64,000 nt of DNA. It comes from JAMLIN01 sp041676645. GTDB lineage: Bacteria > Pseudomonadota > Gammaproteobacteria > Burkholderiales > Burkholderiaceae_E. The DNA lies in the NCBI GenBank assembly GCA_041676645.1, contig JBAYRO010000005.1, positions 1 through 64,000 of the forward strand. The letters run 5' to 3'. The notes under the pieces are model-generated. The model saw nothing but the letters and a program-made list of their open reading frames with translations. It was not told the origin of the DNA and ran no database searches. Positions within the stretch are counted from its first letter, which is position 1, and every line of letters starts with the position of its first letter. Made by a program: the position numbers and the translations under genes. This document shows, piece after piece, positions 18,169 to 28,407 of the stretch.

Positions 18169-18367
18169 GTGGCGGATTGTATGCCGCGCTCCCGCGCGAT
18201 ACGGTTCAGCCGGAGCAAGGCCGGGACGACGCCGATCCCCCCGGCAGCGCCTGTCGTCGCCCGCCTCCATCACGAAGGCGCCGGGATGCGCTACAGTCCT
18301 GCCCATCCGAGCCGGAAGATTCCGACCAGAACAAGAAGCCGCACCAGAAGGACTTCAGGAGAGACCG

Positions 18368-19183
18368 ATGAACACCCGACTGCTCATTTCCCTTGCCGCC
18401 ATCGGCGCGCTGGCCGGCTGCGTCGGCTCGATGCCGGTGCAGGGCGATTCCAGCGCCAGGACGGCCGCCACCGGCTCGGCCGGCGGCGCCTCCTCCTACA
18501 ATGCGAATGCCCAGCTCGAGCGCTGCGACGCCACCCTCGGCACGCTCTCGGTCGTCGAGGACCAGTCGCAACCCTGGTACAGCCAGCTGCGCAACCACAA
18601 CCTGGAATCGACGGTGCCGCTGATCCGCCTGCTGGTCCAGCAGTCGAACTGCTTCGTGGTCGTCGAGCGCGGCCGGGCGATGCACCAGATGCAGCAGGAG
18701 CGTGTCCTGGCCGACTCGGGCGAACTGCGCTCGGGCAGCAATTTCCAGCGCGGCCAGATGGTCGCCGCCGACTACAGCATGAACCCGAGCATCACCTTCC
18801 ACCAGCGTGACGCCGGCGGAATCGGCGGGGCGCTGTCGCGCTTTTCGGGTTCGCTCGGCGTGCTCGGCTCGGTCGCCGGCGGAGTGAAGTTCCAGCAGGC
18901 ATCCACGATGCTGACCCTGACCGACAACCGCTCGGGCGTACAGCTCGCCGCGGCCGAGGGCAGCTCGTCGAACACCGACTTCGACATCATGGGTGGCCTG
19001 ACGGGCAGCCGTACCGCCGGCAACCTCGGCGGCTACACCAATACCGCGCAGGGCAAGGTCATCGCTGCCGCGTTCGCCGATTCCTACAACCAGCTGGTGC
19101 GCGCGGTGAAGTCCTACCGGGCGCAGACGGTCCAGGGCGGGCTTGGCACCGGTGGCCGGCTCGGCGTCCAGGGCGGCCGATGA
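18368..19183 (+). CDS. CsgG/HfaB-like outer-membrane lipoprotein
   Basis: Starts MNTRLLISLAAIGALAGC: a lipoprotein signal with the lipobox LAGC, Cys18 being the lipidated residue. The body resembles CsgG/HfaB-type proteins: ...LIRLLVQQSNCFVVVERG, then RQ/GQMVAADY, a Gly-rich stretch, and AAFADSYNQLVRAVKSYRAQ near the end. AGGAGA lies seven bases before the ATG. 271 residues. No curli-type partner genes are nearby, so its cargo or role is unknown. Confidence 0.75.
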   Translation: MNTRLLISLAAIGALAGCVGSMPVQGDSSARTAATGSAGGASSYNANAQLERCDATLGTLSVVEDQSQPWYSQLRNHNLESTVPLIRLLVQQSNCFVVVERGRAMHQMQQERVLADSGELRSGSNFQRGQMVAADYSMNPSITFHQRDAGGIGGALSRFSGSLGVLGSVAGGVKFQQASTMLTLTDNRSGVQLAAAEGSSSNTDFDIMGGLTGSRTAGNLGGYTNTAQGKVIAAAFADSYNQLVRAVKSYRAQTVQGGLGTGGRLGVQGGR

Positions 19184-19219
19184 CGGCTGCGCGCCCCGAC
19201 ACCCGAGCGCGAAGCGATA

Positions 19220-19600
19220 CTACGACGCGAGGAATCCCCAGGGGTTCTTCGCGTAGGCCGTCGTGACGATGTAGACGACCGCCGCCATCGCCACCGCGAA
19301 CGCGGTGGCGATCGCCGCCGGGCCGTGCGCGCGCTTCAGCGCATAGCTGCCCGCGACGATGTAGACCAGCAGGCCGACGATCTTGGCCCGGATCCAGCCC
19401 GGCACTCCCGGCCAGGCGATGAACACCATCACGACAGCGCTCGCCAGGAGCAGGGTGTCGACGATGTGCGGCAGGGTGCGCGCGAGCCGGGACCGCAGGA
19501 GCTGCGGCGCCGCGAAACGCAGGCCGAAGCGCAGCAGGAAGCCGGTGACGCTCGCGACCACCATCGCGACGTGAAGCGTCTTCCAGTCGAGGTAGTCCAA
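19220..19600 (-). CDS. SirB2-like small membrane protein
   Basis: A 126-residue protein with four hydrophobic helices. It begins DYLDWKTLHVAMVVASVTGF and contains RLARTLPHIVDTLLLASA, matching the SirB2 family pattern (LKxLH at the start, a PHxxDTxLL helix). Function poorly known. No ATG lies near the conserved start; the TTG at 19600-19598 fits the family length, with GGGA upstream. It follows the DUF411 gene on the same strand after 25 bases. Confidence 0.65.
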   Translation of the reverse strand: MDYLDWKTLHVAMVVASVTGFLLRFGLRFAAPQLLRSRLARTLPHIVDTLLLASAVVMVFIAWPGVPGWIRAKIVGLLVYIVAGSYALKRAHGPAAIATAFAVAMAAVVYIVTTAYAKNPWGFLAS

Positions 19601-19625
19601 GTCGATCCCGCGGCCAGGCCCGGCT

Positions 19626-20102
19626 TCAGCGATGGGCGACGAACACCCGGTGTCCGCCACCGCCCCGCGCCACGAGCAGGGTGTCGTACGGATCCTTGCG
19701 GCCGCCATATTCGGGGCCATCCATGCCGGGCGAACCGATGGGCATCCCGGGCACCGCGAGGCCGAGCGCCGCCGGCTTCTCGCGCAGCAGGCGCGCGACA
19801 TCGGCCGCCGGGACATGGCCCTCGATGACATAGCCCTCGACGAGGCCGGTATGGCATGAACCGTAGCGCGCGGGCAGGCCGAGCCGGGCGCGTGCCGCCG
19901 TATTGCCGGTGTCGTGGATCGTCACCTCGAAGCCGGCCTCGCGCATGTGGTCGATCCAGTCGCCGCAGCAGCCGCAGGTCGGCGACTTCCAGACCTCGAT
20001 CCGGGCCGGCTTGTGCGCGAACGCGGGCAGGCCGGCGAGCATGCCGATCCCGAGGGCGCCGGCGAGGATGCCGCGCCTTGCGCTGGAGGTCGATTCCGCC
20101 AT
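19626..20102 (-). CDS. DUF411 metal-binding-type exported protein
   Basis: DUF411 proteins are often found with copper-handling genes. Here residues ~1-27 form an export signal with an Arg pair (SSARRGILAGALGIGMLAG), ending AFA. The mature part starts with the hallmark IEVWKSPTCGCCGDWIDHM, whose Cys-x-Cys-Cys cluster is a likely metal site. It ends with PYDTLLVARGGGGHRVF. 158 residues. No copper ATPase or multicopper oxidase is in the window, so a copper role rests on the family alone. Confidence 0.8.
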   Translation of the reverse strand: MAESTSSARRGILAGALGIGMLAGLPAFAHKPARIEVWKSPTCGCCGDWIDHMREAGFEVTIHDTGNTAARARLGLPARYGSCHTGLVEGYVIEGHVPAADVARLLREKPAALGLAVPGMPIGSPGMDGPEYGGRKDPYDTLLVARGGGGHRVFVAHR

Positions 20103-20281
20103 GCCGATCTTCCTTGCACTGGTTGCTGACAGGGGAATGATGCCACGCCCGAGCATTCGGGCCGCGAACAGGCTTGCTGCTATCCTGTGAACTGGTGGGC
20201 GCATGGCCCTGGCGGGTCCGCGGTCCGCCCGGCGCGGCCTGGGTGCCGGGCCGTCGTGTCTTTCTTTCCGAAGGTGCCGCG

Positions 20282-21781
20282 TTGAGCAGCGAACCCCCGT
20301 TCTTCGCACCGGCGCAGTTCGATGACCCGGCCGCCGCCCTCGCCCGCGCCCGGCTCATCTACGACACGAACGTGTCCTGGCTGCGCGACATGCTGCAGCG
20401 ATTCGTCGACGGCGAGGATTTCCGGGCGCCCGTGCATGTCCACTATCCGTACGTGCGCATGCGCACCACCAGCTTCGCGCGCGCCGTCTCCCGGCTGAGC
20501 TACGGATTCGTCGCCGGACCGGGCCAGTACGAAACCACGCTGACCCGCCCCGACCTTTTCGGGAACTACTACCTAGAGCAGTTTCGCCTGCTGCTTCGCA
20601 ACCACGCGGTCCCCCTGGAGGTGGGCACCGGGCGCCAGCCGATCCCCCTGCATTTCACCGTGCGGGGCGCCGAGCACATGGAGGGCCGACTCGATGTCGA
20701 GCGCCTGCGCCTGCTTCGCGAGCAGTTCGACCTGCCCGATCTCGCCGCGATGGACGACGGCATCGCCAACGGCACCCACGAGCCGCGCCCCGGCGCCCCG
20801 CGCCCGCTGGCGCTTTTCACGGCGCCGCGCGTCGACTATTCCCTGCACCGGCTGCTCCACTACACCGCGACCAGCCCCGAGCATTTCCAGAACTTCATCC
20901 TCTTCACCAACTACCAGTTCTACCTCGACGAATTCCTCCGGATCGGCCACGAGCTGATGGCCGATGCCTCTTCCGCGCACGCCTACGAATGCTTCGTCGA
21001 ACCCGGCGACGTGATCACCCGGCGCGCCGGCTCCGCCGGACGACCGGCCAGCAGCGCCGGCGCACCGCCGCCGCGCATGCCGCAGATGCCCGCCTATCAC
21101 CTCGTGCGTCCCGACCGCGGCGGGATCACGATGGTGAACATCGGTGTCGGACCCTCGAGCGCCCGCACGATCACCGACCACATCGCGGTCCTGCGACCGC
21201 ATGCCTGGATCATGCTCGGTCATTGCGCGGGACTGCGCACCACGCAGCAGCTCGGCGACTATGTCCTGGCCCACGGCTATGTCCGGGAGGACCATGTGCT
21301 CGACGAGGAACTGCCGCTATGGGTGCCGATTCCGGCCCTCGCCGAGATCCAGGTCGCGCTCGAATCGGCGGTCGCCGAGGTCACCGGGCTGCGCGAACAG
21401 GATCTCAAGCGGGTCATGCGCACGGGCACCGTCGCCAGCACCGGCAACCGCAACTGGGAGCTGGCGCCCGTGCGTGGCGTGCCGAGCACGCCCGAGCGAC
21501 GCTTCAGCCAGAGCCGGGCGATCGCGCTCGACATGGAGTCGGCGACGATCGCCGCCAACGGCTTTCGCTTCCGGGTGCCCTATGGAACGCTGCTGTGCGT
21601 GAGCGACAAGCCGCTGCATGGCGAGATCAAGCTGCCCGGAATGGCCGACCGCTTCTACCGCGAGCGGATCGACCAGCATCTTCGCATCGGCATCCGCGCG
21701 CTCGAGATGCTGCGCGAGCAGGGCGAGGATCGCCTGCACAGTCGCAAGCTGCGCAGCTTCGCCGAAGTCGCCTTCCAGTAG
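20282..21781 (+). CDS. amn: AMP nucleosidase
   Basis: Hydrolyses AMP to adenine and ribose 5-phosphate. The N-terminal AMN domain includes YPYVRMRTTSFARAVSRLSYG and GNYYLEQFRLLL. The C-terminal phosphorylase-like domain includes VNIGVGPSSARTITDHIAVL, HCAGLRTTQQLGDYVLAH and the substrate-binding IALDMESATIAANGFRFRVP. From the TTG at 20282, preceded by GAAGG, it has 499 residues, close to the usual ~485. The only upstream ATG-like starts add a non-conserved Trp/Arg-rich extension. The amidohydrolase gene follows after 30 bases on the same strand. Confidence 0.9.
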   Translation: MSSEPPFFAPAQFDDPAAALARARLIYDTNVSWLRDMLQRFVDGEDFRAPVHVHYPYVRMRTTSFARAVSRLSYGFVAGPGQYETTLTRPDLFGNYYLEQFRLLLRNHAVPLEVGTGRQPIPLHFTVRGAEHMEGRLDVERLRLLREQFDLPDLAAMDDGIANGTHEPRPGAPRPLALFTAPRVDYSLHRLLHYTATSPEHFQNFILFTNYQFYLDEFLRIGHELMADASSAHAYECFVEPGDVITRRAGSAGRPASSAGAPPPRMPQMPAYHLVRPDRGGITMVNIGVGPSSARTITDHIAVLRPHAWIMLGHCAGLRTTQQLGDYVLAHGYVREDHVLDEELPLWVPIPALAEIQVALESAVAEVTGLREQDLKRVMRTGTVASTGNRNWELAPVRGVPSTPERRFSQSRAIALDMESATIAANGFRFRVPYGTLLCVSDKPLHGEIKLPGMADRFYRERIDQHLRIGIRALEMLREQGEDRLHSRKLRSFAEVAFQ

Positions 21782-21811
21782 TCCGCCATGCCCCGTCCAG
21801 AGGAGCCCGCC

Positions 21812-22684
21812 ATGAACGTCGACGAACTGATCGCCATCGATATCCATACGCATGCGGAAGTCTCGACCCGCATCCTGCCCGACGAAGCGGAGACCGAAGC
21901 GCTCGAGGCGCGCGGCAAGTACTTCCGCTACGAGGTCAAGCATCCGACCATCGCGCAGATGGCCGACTACTATCGCAGCCGCAAGATCGGCTTCGTCGTG
22001 TTCACCGTCGATCATGAGCGCGGCATGGGCATCCGGCGCATCAGCAACGAGGAGGTCGCGGAATCGGCCCATGAGCACGCCGATGTCGCGATACCGTTCG
22101 CCAGCATCGATCCGGCGCGCGGCAAGATGGGGGTGCGCGAGGCGCGCAGGCTGATCAGCGACTTCGGTGTTCGCGGCTTCAAGTTCCACCCGATCATCCA
22201 GGGATTCTTCCCCAACGACCGCGATGTCTACCCGCTGTACGAAGTCATCGCCGAGGCCGGCCTGCCGGCGCTGTTCCATACCGGCCAGACCGGGATCGGC
22301 GCCGGCATGCCCGGCGGCGGCGGACTGCGGCTGAAGTATTCCAATCCGCTGCACCTGGACGACGTTGCCGCCGACTTCCCCGACATGCCGATCATCATGG
22401 CGCATCCCGGCGTGCCCTGGCAGGACGAGCAGCTGTCGGTGGCATTGCACAAGCCGAACGTCTGGATCGACCTTTCGGGCTGGTCGCCGAAGTACTTCGA
22501 ACCCAAGCTCGTCCAGTACGCGAACACGCTGCTCAAGGACCGGATGCTGTTCGGCAGCGACAACCCGGTGATCCAGCCCGATCGCTGGCTGGCGGATTTC
22601 GAGAAGGCGGCGTTCAAGCCGGAGGTGCGGCCGCTGATACTCAAGGAGAACGCGATCCGCCTGCTGGGGCTCGATCGCACCTGA
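21812..22684 (+). CDS. Amidohydrolase 2-family metal-dependent hydrolase
   Basis: TIM-barrel hydrolase or decarboxylase of the ACMSD/resorcylate decarboxylase type. Metal-site residues are visible: IDIHTHAE near the N-terminus (HxH), GFKFHPIIQGFFPND, FHTGQTG, MAHPGVPW and LFGSDNPVIQP (the catalytic Asp). 290 residues from the ATG at 21812, with AGGAG upstream. Members of this family act on aromatic acids or lactones. It ends exactly where boxA ends on the other strand, so a link to aromatic degradation is possible but unproven. Confidence 0.8.
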   Translation: MNVDELIAIDIHTHAEVSTRILPDEAETEALEARGKYFRYEVKHPTIAQMADYYRSRKIGFVVFTVDHERGMGIRRISNEEVAESAHEHADVAIPFASIDPARGKMGVREARRLISDFGVRGFKFHPIIQGFFPNDRDVYPLYEVIAEAGLPALFHTGQTGIGAGMPGGGGLRLKYSNPLHLDDVAADFPDMPIIMAHPGVPWQDEQLSVALHKPNVWIDLSGWSPKYFEPKLVQYANTLLKDRMLFGSDNPVIQPDRWLADFEKAAFKPEVRPLILKENAIRLLGLDRT

Positions 22685-23959
22685 TCAATAGGTCTCGAGA
22701 TGCAGCCGCCCGCGCTCGCGCAGCTCGGCGGCGAGCGCCTCGAAGTCGAGGCCGGCTTCGCGCGCGATGTCGCGCAGCGCCAGCACCACGCCCTCCTCCA
22801 TGCTCTTGAGGCCGCAGACATAGATGCAGGTATCGGGATCGGCCAGCAGCGGAGCGAGATCGGCGGCGCGCTCGCGCATGAGATCCTGGACATAGCGGCG
22901 CGGCTGCCCCGCGGCGCGCGAAAAGGCGAGATTGATGTCGATGAAGTCGCGGGGCAGGTTCATGAGCGGGCCGAAGTAAGGCAGCTCCTCGCGGGTGCGC
23001 GCGCCGAAGAAGAGCACCAGCCGCCCGCCCTGGAACTTGCCGCTGGCGCGCAGGCGCCGGCGCCATTCGGTCATCGCCCGCATGGGCGCGCTGCCGGTGC
23101 CGGTGCAGATCATGACGATGTTCGACTTCGGGTGGTTGGGCATCAGGAACGAAGCCCCGAACGGCCCGATCACCCGCACCCGGTCGCCGACCGCGAGATC
23201 GCACAGATAGTTCGAGCACACCGCCCGTACGGGCGCGCCCTGGTGGTCGACGGTGACCCGCTTCACCGTGAGCGACAGGTTGTTGTAGCCCGGCCGCTCG
23301 CCGTTGCGCGGGCTCGCGACCGAATACTGCCGGGCGAAATGGGGTTTGCCCTGGGCGTCCAGGCCGGGCGCGAGGACGCCGATCGACTGGCCTTCCAGGA
23401 CCGGGAAGGGCATGGTCCCGAGATCGAGCACGATATGGTGGGTTTCGCTCTCGCGCCCCGCCTCGGTGATCCGCACATTGCCGACCACGGTGGCCTCGGT
23501 CGGCGCATTGGGGGGATAGAGGTTGGTGTAGGCATGGGCCGCCGACCAGGGCGGCAGGCTCGCCCCGTACTGGGAGGCGACGATACGCTGCTCGCCCGGC
23601 TCGGCCGCCGGAACGGGGGTCGCCCGCGGCCCGGGCGACAGCGCCGCCTCGTCGGCCGGCGCGATCTCGTCGAGCGCCACCTGCGCCGGGAGTTCGTCCC
23701 AGCCGAGCTGTTCCTCGACCGAGTACGCCCGCGAGCGCGGCATCCTGCGCCAGTTGTCGATCGCGCCGGTCGGACATGGCGAAATGCAGTCCAGGCACTG
23801 GTTGCATATCGACGGATCGACGACGTAGTTGCGATCGTCGTGGGTGATCGCGCCGATCGTGCAGGTCGCTTCGCAGGTATTGCAGCGAATGCATATCTCG
23901 GGATCGATCAGATGCTGATCGATGAGCTGCGACTCGATGAGCTCCTGGATGGCTGCCAT
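22685..23959 (-). CDS. boxA: Benzoyl-CoA 2,3-epoxidase, reductase subunit BoxA
   Basis: Iron-sulfur flavoprotein that passes NADPH electrons to BoxB. The N-terminal ferredoxin domain has two 4Fe-4S cluster motifs, Cys23/26/29/33 and Cys52/55/58/62. A linker of ~90 residues follows, then a ferredoxin-NADP reductase module with [14 protein letters not shown] (FAD binding), [14 protein letters not shown] (NADP binding) and [14 protein letters not shown]. 424 residues. Last gene of boxC-boxB-boxA, 10 bases after boxB. It converges on the amidohydrolase gene with no gap. Confidence 0.95.
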   Translation of the reverse strand: MAAIQELIESQLIDQHLIDPEICIRCNTCEATCTIGAITHDDRNYVVDPSICNQCLDCISPCPTGAIDNWRRMPRSRAYSVEEQLGWDELPAQVALDEIAPADEAALSPGPRATPVPAAEPGEQRIVASQYGASLPPWSAAHAYTNLYPPNAPTEATVVGNVRITEAGRESETHHIVLDLGTMPFPVLEGQSIGVLAPGLDAQGKPHFARQYSVASPRNGERPGYNNLSLTVKRVTVDHQGAPVRAVCSNYLCDLAVGDRVRVIGPFGASFLMPNHPKSNIVMICTGTGSAPMRAMTEWRRRLRASGKFQGGRLVLFFGARTREELPYFGPLMNLPRDFIDINLAFSRAAGQPRRYVQDLMRERAADLAPLLADPDTCIYVCGLKSMEEGVVLALRDIAREAGLDFEALAAELRERGRLHLETY

Positions 23960-23969
23960 GGCTGCGGCT

Positions 23970-25397
<1,428 letters not shown>

Positions 25398-25452
25398 GTG
25401 TGTCTCCTGGATCGGGGCTGTCGCCCGCCGGCCGGGCGGGCGGATGGTGATG

Positions 25453-27147
25453 TCAGACGCGGCGGCGATCGAGGCGCGCCTTCTCGCCGGTACCGTACAC
25501 CTTCAGGGCGCCGGCCTCGCCCACCGCATTGGGACGACTGAAGATCCAGTTCTGCCAGGCGGAAAGCCGGCCGAAAATGCGGGTCTCCATGGTCTCGACG
25601 GAGGAAAAGCGCAGGTTCGCCTCGAGCGCGGTGAGGGCATCGGGCGACATCGCCGCCCGCTCCTCGATTGCAATGCGGATCTCGTCGTCCCAGTCGAGCG
25701 CATCGGCGGCGACCGTCACCAGGCCGGCGTCCTGCGCCTGCGCGGCATCGAGCGCGACCCCGGCCCGTTCGCGCAGCGCATCCAGCACGCCGGCATCGTC
25801 GTGGAAGCGCCGCGCCAGCCGCGACTGGCCGGTGATCATCGGGAACATGCCGAAGTTCGTCGCCGACAGCACCAGCCGCGGCGCCCGCCCGGGCTCCTCG
25901 GGCAGGTCGAGCATGTAGCTGCGATCGGCGGCGAAGGCGAGTTCGGCGAGCAGTCCGGCGAAGCACGAACCGGGCTCGACGAGCGCGAAGATCGAGCGTG
26001 AGGAAACATCGAGACGGGCGAAGGTTCGGCGCAGCATGCCGATCGTCTCGCGCACGAACCAGTGCTCGCCGTGGGCCGCGAGCAGCGCGTCGACGGCGAG
26101 CACCGCCGCCGCCGGACCTTCGGTGCGCAGCAGCCAGGTGCCGATCTCGACCTCGTTGGTGCGCATCGACAGGATCGCGTCATCGAGCTCACGGGCCATG
26201 GCCAGTGGCCACCAGTCGGCGCCGGCCGCCTCGATGGCGGCGATGTCGGCCGGCTGCTCGCCGGCGGGCGCGAGGATGGTGAACTCGGCGCTGCGCTGCT
26301 GGCGATCGATCGTCACTCGAACATGGCGGTAGACCAGGGCATCGGCTTCGTCGCGACGCGCCAGCGGCGCGAGCGACACGCCCCGCGCCTGCGCCGGGCG
26401 CTCGCTCGTCGCCGCCAGGGCGCGGGCGCGCTCGGCCACCGCCTGCTCGAAGACGCCGGGCCTGGCAAGCGCATCGACCAGGCCCCAGTCGAGCGCGCGC
26501 TGGCCCCGCACGCCTTCGGCGGTGGTGCAGAACAGGTCGGCGAGATCGTGGCGCACACGGCGCTTGTCGGTCACGCGCGTGAGCCCGCCGGTGCCCGGCA
26601 GCACGCCGAGCAGCGGCACCTCGGGCAGCGACACCGACGAGGAACGGTCGTCGATCAGGAGGATCTCGTCACAGGCGAGCGCGAGTTCATAGCCGCCACC
26701 GGCGCAGGCGCCGTTCAGGGCGGCGAGGAAGCGCAGGCCGGAATGACGGCTGGAATCCTCGATTCCGTTGCGGGTCTCGTTGGTGAACTTGCAGAAGTTC
26801 ACCTTCCAGGCGTGGCTGGAGCTGCCCAGCATGAAGATGTTCGCACCCGAGCAGAACATGCGCTCGCGCAGGCTGGTCATGACCACGCAGCGGACCTCGG
26901 GATGCTCGAAGCGGATGCGGTCGAGCGCATCGCGCAGTTCGATGTCGACGCCGAGGTCGTAGCTGTTCAGCTTGAGGCGGTAGCCGGGCCGCAGGCCGCC
27001 GTCCTCGTCGACATCCAGCCCGAGGGTGGCGATCGGGCCCTCGACGGCGAGTCGCCAGTGGCGATAGCGGCCCGGCTCGGTCCGGTAGTCGACCTTGTCG
27101 GACCGGGCGACTTCCGGCCGGACAGCGGCTTCTGGACTTGCGGACAT
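25453..27147 (-). CDS. boxC: 2,3-epoxybenzoyl-CoA dihydrolase BoxC
   Basis: Crotonase-superfamily enzyme that opens the epoxide ring hydrolytically to 3,4-dehydroadipyl-CoA semialdehyde and formate. Visible are the crotonase oxyanion-hole regions MFCSGANIFMLG and LNGACAGGGYELALACDEI, and the long C-terminal half found only in BoxC. 564 residues. The ATG at 27147 has GGAG seven bases upstream; an upstream in-frame start would run through the operator region. First gene of boxCBA, with a BoxR-like box just ahead. Confidence 0.95.
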   Translation of the reverse strand: MSASPEAAVRPEVARSDKVDYRTEPGRYRHWRLAVEGPIATLGLDVDEDGGLRPGYRLKLNSYDLGVDIELRDALDRIRFEHPEVRCVVMTSLRERMFCSGANIFMLGSSSHAWKVNFCKFTNETRNGIEDSSRHSGLRFLAALNGACAGGGYELALACDEILLIDDRSSSVSLPEVPLLGVLPGTGGLTRVTDKRRVRHDLADLFCTTAEGVRGQRALDWGLVDALARPGVFEQAVAERARALAATSERPAQARGVSLAPLARRDEADALVYRHVRVTIDRQQRSAEFTILAPAGEQPADIAAIEAAGADWWPLAMARELDDAILSMRTNEVEIGTWLLRTEGPAAAVLAVDALLAAHGEHWFVRETIGMLRRTFARLDVSSRSIFALVEPGSCFAGLLAELAFAADRSYMLDLPEEPGRAPRLVLSATNFGMFPMITGQSRLARRFHDDAGVLDALRERAGVALDAAQAQDAGLVTVAADALDWDDEIRIAIEERAAMSPDALTALEANLRFSSVETMETRIFGRLSAWQNWIFSRPNAVGEAGALKVYGTGEKARLDRRRV

Positions 27148-27162
27148 GGATGTCTCCGTTAT

Positions 27163-27176
27163 TGCAATATACTGCG
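27163..27176. promoter_or_regulatory. Probable BoxR operator in front of boxC
   Basis: The plus strand reads TGCA-ATATAC-TGCG, a TGCA-N6-TGCR direct repeat. I recall TGCA-N6-TGCA as the BoxR/BzdR operator in Azoarcus. It lies 16 bases before the boxC ATG and includes TATATT on the boxC sense strand, a possible -10. Bound repressor would therefore block transcription. It shares the 9-mer TGCAATATA with the site at 28275. Confidence 0.65.
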
Positions 27177-27255
27177 TATCGAGGCCAGAAAATGCAGCAT
27201 AATTCCTGCTTCCAGGCATGTCAAGACCGCCCCCGTGCGCCCCATGGCAGCGACT

Positions 27256-28233
27256 TCAGAGGCCGAGCTTGGCCCGCAGGCGCCGCGCCAGGGCGCGATA
27301 CGCCGCATCGAGCGCGGCGCCACTGGTGTTGAAGCTCATGTCGGCCTTCGCATAGAAGGGCGTACGCCCCGCGAGGATGCGGCGCAGGTCGTCCATGGCC
27401 TCGCGGCTGGCGGCCATCGGCCGCAGGTCGCCCTGGGCGGTGACCCGCTGCATGTGATCCTCGGGATCGGCCTGGAGCCAGACCGTGAAGCAATGGGCCA
27501 GCAGCAGGTTGAAGTTGGCGGGATCGGAAACCAGGCCGCCGGGCGTTGCGATCACCGCCTCCGGATAGAGCTGGATCGACTCCTCGAGCGCCCGCAGTTC
27601 GTAGCGCCGATAGGCGCTGGTTCCGTAGAGCGCATGGATCTCCCCGATCGAGCAGCCGGCGAACTTCTCGATTTCGGCCGACAGCTCGACGAAGGGATAG
27701 CCCAGCTCGGCGGCAAGCCGCCGCCCCAGCGCGGTCTTGCCCGCGCCGCGCAGCCCGATCAGGGCGATGCGGCCGGTACGATCGGGCGATTCGCCGCCCG
27801 TGCCGAACAGGCGCCCGAGCGCGATCCTCGCCTGGCGCAGTTCCGGCTCGGTGCGGCCTTCGAGAAGCTCGCGAATCAGCAGCCATTCGGGCGAGGACGT
27901 CGTGATGTCGCCGACCAGTTCGGCCAGCGTGCACTCGAGCGCCCGGGCAACCTGGATGAGCACCAGGATCGAGGCGTTGCCGGTTCCGTATTCCAGATTG
28001 GCGAGATGGCGTTCGGAGACGCCGGCGGCGACCGATACCGCCCGGCGCGTCAGCCCGCGCCGCGCCCGCAGGCTGCGGACCCGATCGCCGAGGGCGCACA
28101 GGAACAGGCTGCGATCGCCGTTGTCGGCGCGGCCCGCCAGGGCCGCCGGATCGGCGCCATCGGCGCCATCGGCCGGATCCCGGCGGTCCGCCGGTTCCGC
28201 GTTACGGCCGGCCTGCGCGCGTTGTCTTTCCAC
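27256..28233 (-). CDS. boxR: BoxR-type benzoyl-CoA-responsive regulator (HTH plus shikimate kinase-like domain)
   Basis: The HTH_3 (XRE) DNA-binding domain covers residues ~45-110 (DRVRSLRARRGLTRRAVSVA, then GVSERHLANLEYGTGNASIL). A linker follows, then a shikimate kinase-like fold from ~145 with the P-loop GLRGAGKTALG. This is the architecture of BoxR/BzdR repressors, whose kinase-like domain binds benzoyl-CoA as inducer. 325 residues. The start is a GTG with GGGGA upstream. The first ~40 residues are a low-complexity Ala/Asp/Gly stretch. The gene is divergent from the ligase gene and upstream of boxC, and operator-like sites flank it on both sides. Confidence 0.92.
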   Translation of the reverse strand: MERQRAQAGRNAEPADRRDPADGADGADPAALAGRADNGDRSLFLCALGDRVRSLRARRGLTRRAVSVAAGVSERHLANLEYGTGNASILVLIQVARALECTLAELVGDITTSSPEWLLIRELLEGRTEPELRQARIALGRLFGTGGESPDRTGRIALIGLRGAGKTALGRRLAAELGYPFVELSAEIEKFAGCSIGEIHALYGTSAYRRYELRALEESIQLYPEAVIATPGGLVSDPANFNLLLAHCFTVWLQADPEDHMQRVTAQGDLRPMAASREAMDDLRRILAGRTPFYAKADMSFNTSGAALDAAYRALARRLRAKLGL

Positions 28234-28274
28234 CGGACCATCCCCGCGAGCGAAATCTCGGATAACCGAAAAAG

Positions 28275-28288
28275 TGCAATATAGTGCT
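28275..28288. promoter_or_regulatory. Probable BoxR operator in the boxR-bclA intergenic region
   Basis: TGCA-ATATAG-TGCT, nearly identical to the site before boxC (shared TGCAATATA, then C or G, then TGC). It ends on the first base of the -35 hexamer of the ligase promoter. On the other strand it contains TATATT upstream of boxR. One bound repressor could thus control both divergent genes. Confidence 0.65.
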
Positions 28289-28316
28289 TGACTGCTATAG
28301 GCCCCCGCCGTATCGT
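28288..28316 (+). promoter_or_regulatory. Sigma-70-type promoter for the benzoate-CoA ligase operon
   Basis: TTGACT at 28288-28293, a 17-base spacer, and TATCGT at 28311-28316. Five of six and four of six bases match the consensus. The -35 touches the BoxR-like box. The predicted leader is about 85 bases to the GTG start. Confidence 0.6.
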
Positions 28317-28354
28317 GCTTTCGTCAGCGGTTCGTTGGAAGAATATTTCCGGTT

Positions 28355-28368
28355 TGAACAATACTGCA
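28355..28368. promoter_or_regulatory. Degenerate BoxR-like box in the ligase leader
   Basis: TGAA-CAATAC-TGCA keeps the N6 spacing, with one half mismatched. It lies about 35 bases downstream of the predicted start of transcription, so it could be a secondary roadblock site. Weak on its own. Confidence 0.35.
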
Positions 28369-28407
28369 CAAACCGGGCCGCTTCAAGAGTTCCCTCGGGA
28401 GGCAGCG

